DNA of 64,000 bases from Apostichopus japonicus (lineage: Eukaryota > Echinodermata > Holothuroidea > Aspidochirotida > Stichopodidae). The stretch's first letter is position 1. Each line of letters starts with the position of its first letter. The translations under genes were made by a program, and so were the position numbers. Below, piece by piece: positions 62,601 to 64,000 of this stretch. The notes beneath the pieces were generated by a model. The model did no database searches and had not been told where the DNA came from. It saw only the letters and a program-made list of their open reading frames with translations. The stretch lies in contig NC_092562.1 in the NCBI RefSeq assembly GCF_037975245.1, positions 28,655,554-28,719,553 on the forward strand, read 5' to 3'.

Positions 62601-63725
62601 GAGAGAATTTTTTGTTTTCAACCAATGGAAGATGAACAAAATGCTAGGCTTTCTGGTCAAATTCTGGAGCAATTCCTACGTTGCGCTCTCCAGATATCGG
62701 CAGTTGATATTGTCACGGTTTCTAACGTTAGTGTGAACTTGAAGCAAACAGGTGTGATGTCATAGTTGAACATTGAGAGCAAAACGTTGTTTCATTTTTA
62801 CTTTACTTCTTCACTTTTATCCTTTGTTCCTTGGATTGGACAAGGTTTCAAGTTTGCTTTAGGGGATGTCGGTTATCCATTAATCCCCAATTACTGTGGT
62901 GGATTAATGTGTTAATAGATCCCAAATTTTCGTAAGGCAATTGGAAGTAGATTTTAAGCAAAAACATAATCAAACTTGCAGTTGTGGATCTATGACATCA
63001 CACCTGTTTTGCTTCAAATCTGGTAGAAAACATGCCAACTTCAATTGTTGTTGTCAAACGTCTTGAAAGCCATACATAGGGAAGAATGCAAAGTGGTCTA
63101 GGTTGCCTAGAATTTGTTCTTTTTTTCCCTAGACTAAAATATTTAGTCGCATCACAGACCATGGCGCGTTTGGTGATGCATATTGGGAGTGAGATTTAAA
63201 AGTTGCTTTTAAGGGTGAAGTAAACAAAATAGTCACTTTATTGACTTACTACTCAAATCCGAGAGTTACATGCAACCTAAACACTGCGATTCTTTTTCTG
63301 ATATTAACTGGAAAAACCAACAGTTACGTTTGAATTTCATCGGAGGAAGAATAAGAGACACATATTTGCAAGCATTGCTGTCAAGGTTTGTAGATTACAA
63401 ACAGTGCGGCCTACAAGAGACTCAATTGATGTCATATGGTAGGATCGTCAAGAGTTAATTAAATATTTGATTGCTCTTAATCACTCAACAAACTTTCTGG
63501 TTTTTCTTGTTACTCTCCCCTAGGAAAATCCTACGGTCTGTGAAGAACCTTAAAGAGCTGAGTAGATTGTCAGAGGCGAAGCTGAAGGAATTGTTAGGCA
63601 CCGAGAGCAACGCTACACAGTTATGGGACTTCTTCCACAAAGAACAGCGGGCAGAGACTTCCAAGCCGACAGCCAGAACTACCTTCAGAGGGGCTAGAAC
63701 CGGAAAGCAGTTTGCCAGGAGTTGA
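27238..63725 (+). CDS. ERCC4: DNA repair endonuclease XPF (ERCC4), 21 coding exons
   Basis: XPF is the catalytic subunit of the XPF-ERCC1 nuclease, which cuts 5' of lesions in nucleotide excision repair and acts in interstrand crosslink repair. All exons join with GT-AG borders and matching phases into 2,724 nt: 907 residues against about 916 in human. Residues 1-320 are the degenerate SF2 helicase-like part ([34 protein letters not shown]). An acidic and basic low-complexity linker spans about 432-493. Residues 657-790 are the ERCC4 nuclease with [11 protein letters not shown] and the catalytic [18 protein letters not shown] (687-704). A tandem helix-hairpin-helix tail covers about 825-885 (LPGVNSKNC). 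Every active-site residue expected for the family is present. Introns hold minisatellites and an antisense Ty3-type element (intron 7, 11 kb). The first exon is duplicated; this entry uses the proximal copy. Confidence 0.97.
27817..28651 (+). pseudogene. CR1-like LINE 3' fragment, unit B
   Basis: Same fragment as at 26,040, duplicated with the surrounding unit, with the same interruptions. The shared defects show that the LINE inserted and decayed before the 1.77-kb duplication. Confidence 0.85.
28135..28330 (+). repeat. Four-copy 49-bp tandem repeat inside the LINE fragment (unit B)
   Basis: Same four-unit array as at 26,361, with the same variant in the last unit. Confidence 0.95.
28892..31667 (+). 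other. ERCC4 intron 1, non-duplicated part
   Basis: AT-rich intronic sequence with G or C homopolymers (near 29,785, 30,130 and 31,364), an A tract near 30,650 and TACTG repeats near 29,320. No exon or mobile element with clear ends was recognised. Confidence 0.6.
31668..31764 (+). CDS. ERCC4: ERCC4 exon 2
   Basis: Follows TTTGCAG and ends GAGCAG before GTCTGT. It encodes [16 protein letters not shown] and [10 protein letters not shown], the start of the helicase-like domain. Enters in phase 2 and exits in phase 0. Confidence 0.95.
32573..32677. repeat. Interrupted (TA)n microsatellite
   Basis: TA dinucleotide with periodic TTTATA interruptions; the open frame across it is an artefact. Confidence 0.9.
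32678..32838 (-). mobile_element. Possible Penelope-like element terminus next to TA repeat
   Basis: The word GTTGAGACTAGTGGAACACT occurs at 32,678 and 32,811 (133 bp apart). Between them the minus strand reads CTGATGATCGCTCAACGCG followed by GAAACTCTGAG, a layout reminiscent of ends of Penelope-like elements, which often sit beside TA tracts. No protein-coding evidence exists here; a composite satellite is an alternative. Confidence 0.35.
32830..33145 (+). pseudogene. 3' end of a non-LTR retrotransposon with C-terminal zinc finger
   Basis: Translation gives [20 protein letters not shown], then after frame breaks a basic stretch [11 protein letters not shown] and a C2H2-like finger ([19 protein letters not shown]). 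This matches the C-terminal layout of the LINE at 10,240-12,180. Only the tail is present; it is followed by TA repeat near 33,152. Confidence 0.7.
34135..34217 (+). CDS. ERCC4: ERCC4 exon 3
   Basis: Acceptor TTATCAG; encodes [11 protein letters not shown] and [10 protein letters not shown] of the helicase-like domain; ends AG before GTAAAAG (phase 2). Confidence 0.93.
34265..37060. repeat. 62-bp minisatellite, about 45 copies (ERCC4 intron 3)
   Basis: Tandem units such as ATACTGTATGCTCCCTATCA followed by CAGTATCACACTGTCACTA repeat at 62-bp spacing (34,271, 34,333, 34,395 and on) for 2.8 kb. Nearly every unit contains GAATTC. Variants alternate at a few sites (TCTATG, TCCATG or TCCAGG; CTCCCT, TTCACT or CTCACT; CAACC or CATCC). 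The period is not a multiple of three and no protein is implied. Confidence 0.97.
37347..37500. repeat. Degenerate 17-18-bp minisatellite (ERCC4 intron 3)
   Basis: Repeated ACATTAACATTAGGCT-like units (about eight), with ATTATC and GGCCA variants, lie just downstream of the 62-bp array. Confidence 0.8.
37959..38081 (+). CDS. ERCC4: ERCC4 exon 4
   Basis: Acceptor TTGGTAG, donor GTACGT. Encodes [19 protein letters not shown], a hallmark XPF helicase-like motif. Phase 2 in and out. Confidence 0.96.
38823..38993 (+). CDS. ERCC4: ERCC4 exon 5
   Basis: Acceptor ATATACAG; encodes [18 protein letters not shown] and [17 protein letters not shown], among the most conserved XPF segments. The donor is GTTGTG, weaker than its neighbours. 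Confidence 0.97.
39226..39785. repeat. 40-bp minisatellite, about 14 copies (ERCC4 intron 5)
   Basis: Head-to-tail units CCTACATGGGAGGCTCAGAC plus TTCTCCCACCACAATGTTTA with a few point variants. Since 40 is not divisible by three and the unit lacks stops, all three plus frames stay open (up to 170 codons), giving spurious proteins. It lies wholly within intron 5. Confidence 0.97.
39990..40029 (+). CDS. ERCC4: ERCC4 exon 6
   Basis: A 40-nt micro-exon between CTTCACAG and GTAAG; encodes [13 protein letters not shown], matching the XPF segment after LWPR. Confidence 0.93.
40030..41374 (+). other. ERCC4 intron 6
   Basis: AT-rich. The part at about 40,536-40,870 (TTCAAGTTTCAAGTTTATTA and on) looks repeat-derived but has no recognisable ends. 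No exon was recognised. Confidence 0.5.
41375..41488 (+). CDS. ERCC4: ERCC4 exon 7
   Basis: Acceptor CTTACAG, donor GTAAGC; encodes [20 protein letters not shown] and [14 protein letters not shown]. Phase 0 at both borders. Confidence 0.96.
42025..42199. mobile_element. Short TIR element (175 bp) in ERCC4 intron 7
   Basis: The ends CAAGGGACGAAATA and TATTTCGTCCCTTG are perfect 14-bp inverted repeats, flanked by the 5-bp duplication ATCAC (42,020-42,024 and 42,200-42,204). The interior has repeated TTGATTAGCAA words and no open frame. The superfamily is not assigned. Confidence 0.8.
42444..43207 (-). repeat. 3' LTR of the Ty3-type element (764 bp)
   Basis: On the minus strand it runs from TGTTAGGAAAT to CAATATTACA (TG...CA ends). 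TATAAAAG lies at 42,833-42,840 on the minus strand. It differs from the 5' LTR by one extra G in the CTGACGGGAG text, as far as I compared. Short open frames inside it are not genes. Confidence 0.95.
43208..43220 (-). other. Polypurine tract
   Basis: AGATTGAGGGGGA on the minus strand abuts the 3' LTR directly, the expected plus-strand priming site. Confidence 0.8.
43221..44465 (-). other. Non-coding region between pol and 3' LTR
   Basis: About 1.25 kb of AT-rich sequence with no long open frame on either strand; no envelope-like gene is seen. Confidence 0.7.
44466..49340 (-). CDS. pol: Ty3-type pol polyprotein (protease, RT, RNase H, integrase)
   Basis: One uninterrupted frame. Protease DSGAT is near residue 62. 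The reverse transcriptase spans about 370-590, with HHDD at about 526-529 where the family normally has an aromatic residue first. RNase H follows, starting near its Asp at about 680. A low-complexity Ser/Thr/Pro linker spans about 810-970. The integrase has an HHCC finger (about 1,085-1,125), a D-D-E core (LDF near 1,157, ISDAA, VER near 1,250) and a GPY/F-like module. About 190 further residues to the end match nothing I recognise. The first codon given is GTG; the frame is open up to 49,403 and overlaps the gag end by about 34 nt in the -1 frame, so pol is probably made by frameshifting. Confidence 0.93.
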   Translation of the reverse strand: MTPDKVPSKGRSKRKADNIWKNSNIPSSRYTGNDRNVDIQLDTRNFVRGTLHDGKGISLLFDSGATRSIISSSTVRNSKYLSSIQPVSVDVVNLKLGNGQFIHAYSTITFQVKIQGHEFQLSALIAANLTGIDLILGSQTLKELNGSLDFTTNCFRIKQAKVFLRPVQRFVIYPGQQRYITVQGRLPLYARNADVVIKPFPLISRMCPSRMLVKMHKGRTKILLRNMGNQKFCLHPSRTVAHLDLAGIITVTEDIPTDSLDFLNVMRDIEKPSLFRTSSNSKENRDEITRYNLHRYPHLTTDDPLVSKSEQEIMRENINLEQSILDASETESIYEFLDSHRDAFSLYGELSHCPNYEADITLTNDEPFYIRPYRLSDEDKVIVASELDKLVRLGILAVGHQSYTSPVFLIPKKGTKDKRVVTDFRYLNSRIKRLNHPFPLLNETIRTIGYSGAKILGVLDLKSAFFCLPLSVHAQQYTGIASFHGGKHYYYKRLPQGLNLSPAIFQSQINDILATIPNSNKFCIAHHDDIIVYSADKRSHKQHLKAIFKVLMDNGLKVSPKKCSIFQNSVRYMGHLLSITTEGEVCIQPLHDRCAAIRNTPKPHNVKSVRRFVGAVNYVASFFPNIQALLRPLHHLSRKRKVFKWTEEHQCAFQSIKELLCNPPILHMPQKHGRFILYSDTSRVATGSYLTQRVNGKENIIAYYSKILPPACQRYSVTELEMMGLFINVTAFKHLLQNVEFEAYVDHSAIVELFKSKQEPATSSLRKLLFKLSEYTFQVGYKKGSELVLADYLSRAPQEFHSEIDQVAQEVNAYEDFSTPPKETFNPIMTRSMARSMGVKVPDLFPNKVTKESKQDSPAKESTNRVERTSVPKATHSSDHVTQRPQPESQKMTTPVISTDKRETNIQRPIITMPSENRHTYSPDMLVVPNFTSVSQPTEPRLVDQNRHRVQEVIREPPPELFVQPKPVITNIDHLVTGHIPKQKELNKVMKAIQGKLIKNYDLPFDVKELQIQQQTCPFYKPIYDFLAHDIIPSNVKHARTVRSQAEDYLLCNSLLFRIFLHETNDAKMTLQLVVPETMVEQIISRYHDDLLSNHQGVMRTYLTIRQHFYLRNMFQRISNYIQACLRCQEFRKKPDKLRQYHARIPDSYRPFDRLSLDFKTMPTTATGFKHLMVVCDEITRFVVCVSLKTLDAETICEALLQRVVTTFGPPSCIISDAAASLTGKLVELLSKALGIEQKFISVSNHGSLQVERHIQTLSNFLKVNLNQFGTDWVRFVPTSAYAYNTFSSPQLGSYSPFELAFGRKPPNLTNLSFNPMAGLSQSHGEYAALLKKRFDHLSRVMLVLQKKQQDAQNVKISAKLDKGAIYSTGQLVYLYKPTSSSLTANSRKIAAEWCGPLVIHQVLDRTHYLLATLKGEILSDVFNYNRLKPCFVIASSETKNITNIQKLRNVLKTKGSSSEKVARMRNVLSSNTSNAENVNVMQDAHIEFHDEFGNILPGVTSDHVMCLVTTKPMNVASFLENRAHNEGLAIPYPSMKDSILRQKKVFANAPQGDMKVQRARYKLGELQVLVTYQTPCFPTGFKSHDFWWNVGKYSNTGEIMNFLHEKGLNITGNPGRMLQTLYG
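49370..50317 (-). CDS. gag: Ty3-type Gag with CCHC zinc knuckle
   Basis: About 315 codons from a GTG at 50,317; the first ATG in frame is at 50,275, and no upstream ATG exists before the stop near 50,383, so Gag may start there (about 301 residues). A helical retrotransposon-Gag region with W-rich text ([12 protein letters not shown]) is followed by an Arg/Ser-rich linker and the knuckle [14 protein letters not shown] (CX2CX4HX4C) near residue 282. Confidence 0.9.
   Translation of the reverse strand: MSVSEQETSTSVNVMQKHRPTDFLPSRFQGDVIDADLAEAHYLGFEDYLELHKLPSQTPPVEEEFNEICRIFKRTLKGQARLWIENKNFSTSADLRTQFLARFSPGTSSYAKSQAFHALSYTPGDTAQAHLAKISKAAAQLSYGDDQIRDKFISTLPFQCRSAVLMSASPQATIADLVMKVQCYFDLQIQSQPTASSELFMAMHDKTSSVQTPISASSEIHELCYKIQELETKFDQSRRSESQDNPKDMRQRYSSRDSRGPRTGQNNNRRRLPYFNPSVTCHYCQNRGHFAQYCQIRLSHEMEANVKKVPTQNFH
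50318..51470 (-). other. Retrotransposon leader region
   Basis: Long untranslated leader between primer site and gag. It contains inverted copies of a GCGAAGTTCGCC-like word (about 50,588 on plus, about 51,043 and 50,845 on minus), perhaps a nested inverted-repeat insertion or RNA structure. No gene was recognised. Confidence 0.5.
51471..51487 (-). other. Primer-binding site
   Basis: TGGTGGAGATCGGTTGC begins directly after the 5' LTR on the minus strand; TGG pairs with a tRNA CCA tail. I could not assign the tRNA. Confidence 0.65.
51488..52250 (-). repeat. 5' LTR of the Ty3-type element (763 bp)
   Basis: Same termini as the 3' LTR; TATAAAAG at 51,876-51,883 on the minus strand. It is the presumed promoter of the element, directed against ERCC4 transcription. 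Confidence 0.95.
52486..52581 (+). CDS. ERCC4: ERCC4 exon 8
   Basis: Acceptor CTATACAG, donor GTGAGT; encodes [20 protein letters not shown] and LDPIWHQL. Phase 0 at both ends. It is the first exon after the retrotransposon. Confidence 0.95.
52582..53868 (+). other. ERCC4 intron 8
   Basis: AT-rich with a G homopolymer near 53,264; the open frame at 53,292-53,600 has no recognisable domain. No element ends were seen. Confidence 0.5.
53869..53924 (+). CDS. ERCC4: ERCC4 exon 9
   Basis: Acceptor TTCACCAG, donor GTAAGT; encodes [14 protein letters not shown]. Exits in phase 2. Confidence 0.93.
54386..54439 (+). CDS. ERCC4: ERCC4 exon 10
   Basis: Acceptor TTTTCAG, donor GTGAGT; encodes [17 protein letters not shown], a strongly conserved XPF segment. 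Confidence 0.96.
54955..55024 (+). CDS. ERCC4: ERCC4 exon 11
   Basis: Acceptor GCTTTCAG, donor GTGAGA; encodes [16 protein letters not shown]. Exits in phase 0. Confidence 0.96.
55367..55448 (+). CDS. ERCC4: ERCC4 exon 12
   Basis: Acceptor TTCTGTAG, donor GTAAG; encodes [20 protein letters not shown], ending in a Lys/Glu/Asp-rich charged stretch. Exits in phase 1. Confidence 0.92.
56198..56278 (+). CDS. ERCC4: ERCC4 exon 13
   Basis: Acceptor TTCCACAG, donor GTGAGA; encodes [19 protein letters not shown], matching the XPF segment before the CASDDRTC motif. Confidence 0.95.
56405..56567. mobile_element. Possible short hAT-like MITE in ERCC4 intron 13
   Basis: Imperfect terminal inverted repeats CAGGCATGAGC and, on the other strand, CAGGGATGAGC, with a 14-bp perfect palindrome CCGCGAATTCGCGG at 56,421-56,434. 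No clear target duplication was found, so the assignment is tentative. Confidence 0.45.
56678..56835 (+). CDS. ERCC4: ERCC4 exon 14
   Basis: Acceptor ATTCTAG, donor GTCTGT; encodes [18 protein letters not shown], the second RecA-like region hallmark, and LLKKLYDKT. Confidence 0.97.
57147..57332 (+). CDS. ERCC4: ERCC4 exon 15
   Basis: Acceptor CTCTACAG, donor GTACAC. Encodes the basic linker ([14 protein letters not shown]), TLTQM, then an Asp/Glu-rich run ([11 protein letters not shown]), as in other XPF linkers. An internal CAG-GTAAGC after 57,183 looks like a stronger donor than the one used and would shift the frame. Confidence 0.93.
57333..58178 (+). other. ERCC4 intron 15
   Basis: AT-rich; no further exon or repeat was recognised. 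Confidence 0.5.
58179..58526 (+). CDS. ERCC4: ERCC4 exon 16
   Basis: The largest coding exon (116 codons). Acceptor CATTTCAG, donor GTGAGT. Encodes [31 protein letters not shown] and [20 protein letters not shown], all XPF signatures. Confidence 0.98.
58527..59301 (+). other. ERCC4 intron 16
   Basis: Contains a C homopolymer (near 58,855) and a G-rich stretch near 59,170-59,200. No gene or element was recognised. Confidence 0.5.
59302..59442 (+). CDS. ERCC4: ERCC4 exon 17
   Basis: Acceptor TCTAACAG, donor GTGGAA (weak). Encodes [13 protein letters not shown] and a Ser/Thr/Gln-rich spacer before the nuclease domain, matching the MVVPEE box of XPF. Confidence 0.92.
60219..60479 (+). CDS. ERCC4: ERCC4 exon 18 (nuclease active site)
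   Basis: Acceptor AACTACAG, donor GTGAGC. Encodes [18 protein letters not shown] and the catalytic [18 protein letters not shown], then [11 protein letters not shown] and [13 protein letters not shown]. The metal-binding Asp/Glu and Lys residues of the GDxnERKx3D motif are all present. Confidence 0.99.
61274..61414 (+). CDS. ERCC4: ERCC4 exon 19
   Basis: Acceptor TCGTTCAG, donor GTAAGG; encodes [20 protein letters not shown] and [10 protein letters not shown], closing the nuclease domain. Confidence 0.97.
61415..62328 (+). other. ERCC4 intron 19
   Basis: AT-rich with C-rich runs near 61,775 and 62,025; nothing further recognised. Confidence 0.5.
62329..62480 (+). CDS. ERCC4: ERCC4 exon 20
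   Basis: Acceptor TCTTCCAG, donor GTGAGA; encodes a variable spacer then [15 protein letters not shown], the first helix-hairpin-helix motif. Exits in phase 2. Confidence 0.96.
62738..63018. repeat. Long-armed inverted repeat in ERCC4 intron 20
   Basis: TTGAAGCAAACAGGTGTGAT near 62,738 and its near-perfect inverse ending near 63,018 (continuing through GTCATAG) form arms of about 27 bp around roughly 225 bp. It is probably part of a MITE, but outer ends and target duplication are not clear. Confidence 0.6.
63524..63725 (+). CDS. ERCC4: ERCC4 exon 21 (last coding exon)
   Basis: Acceptor CCCCTAG; encodes the second helix-hairpin-helix ([26 protein letters not shown]) that dimerises with ERCC1, then a basic tail ending in TGA at 63,723. 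Confidence 0.97.
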
Positions 63726-64000
63726 AGAAGATACACTCCGAGTGACCTTGGTTTGATGTAACTTATGGAGCACTCTAAAGCAATGGCCTTTGTTGTAGAG
63801 TTCAGAGGAACAATTTGTACATCAACTGAAATGGTTTTTTATCATGGACAATTTACAGCTTTTTTTTTCTTTTTTTTTTTTTTTTTCTTTTTTTTTTACA
63901 AGAGCTGCTAAACTGTGCTGAAGGTAGCTCCCAATCCAGATATAATTACAATGTAAAAACGTTTAATATTTTATAGAGATGGATCCAATGGCAGCTCAAA
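63726..64000 (+). other. ERCC4 3' UTR, partial
   Basis: Sequence after the stop contains a T-rich tract (63,860-63,899). No unambiguous AATAAA was seen before the window ends. Confidence 0.6.

Overview
This is a eukaryotic, AT-rich, repeat-dense window with no bacterial features. The clearest host genes are two intronless cytochrome P450s of the CYP1-like (clan 2) type and a complete multi-exon ERCC4 (XPF) gene. CYP1-like P450s, long introns, abundant TTAA- and hAT-type MITEs, non-LTR elements and a Ty3-type LTR element together suggest a marine invertebrate deuterostome, perhaps an echinoderm. That assignment is inference; the sequence does not prove it.

Layout. Bases 1-9,857 hold no recognisable host gene. 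They carry short tandem repeats, a TA/TG microsatellite and a tandem duplication (about 6.3-9.2 kb). Each copy of this duplication carries a TTAA-flanked MITE at a site that is empty in the other copy. Bases 9,858-14,578 are a transposon graveyard: a Ty3-type integrase relic, a degenerate non-LTR retrotransposon on the minus strand, a hAT-like element with a perfect 8-bp target duplication, another terminal-inverted-repeat element and long TA tracts. Two P450 genes follow head to head (15,316-16,887 minus; 20,715-22,283 plus), 3.8 kb apart.

ERCC4 fills 25.4-63.7 kb on the plus strand. Its 21 coding exons join in frame into 907 codons (the human protein has about 916 residues), from an ATG at 27,238 to TGA at 63,725. 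The first coding exon lies in a 1.77-kb unit repeated in tandem, so there are two near-identical first exons (25,461 and 27,238). Each unit also carries the 3' end of a CR1-like LINE. The introns hold a roughly 45-copy 62-bp minisatellite (intron 3), a 14-copy 40-bp minisatellite (intron 5), a TIR element, and a nearly intact 9.8-kb Ty3-type LTR retrotransposon in antisense (intron 7). That retrotransposon has 764/763-bp LTRs, a TTAG target duplication, gag, and a 1,624-codon pol with an unusual His-His-Asp-Asp reverse-transcriptase motif and an unassigned C-terminal extension.

Functionally, XPF with ERCC1 forms the structure-specific nuclease of nucleotide excision and crosslink repair; the P450s are microsomal monooxygenases. 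Nothing links the two beyond position. I saw no tRNA, rRNA or CRISPR array and no new multigene system. The most unusual material is the mobile-element history and the duplicated ERCC4 promoter/first-exon unit.
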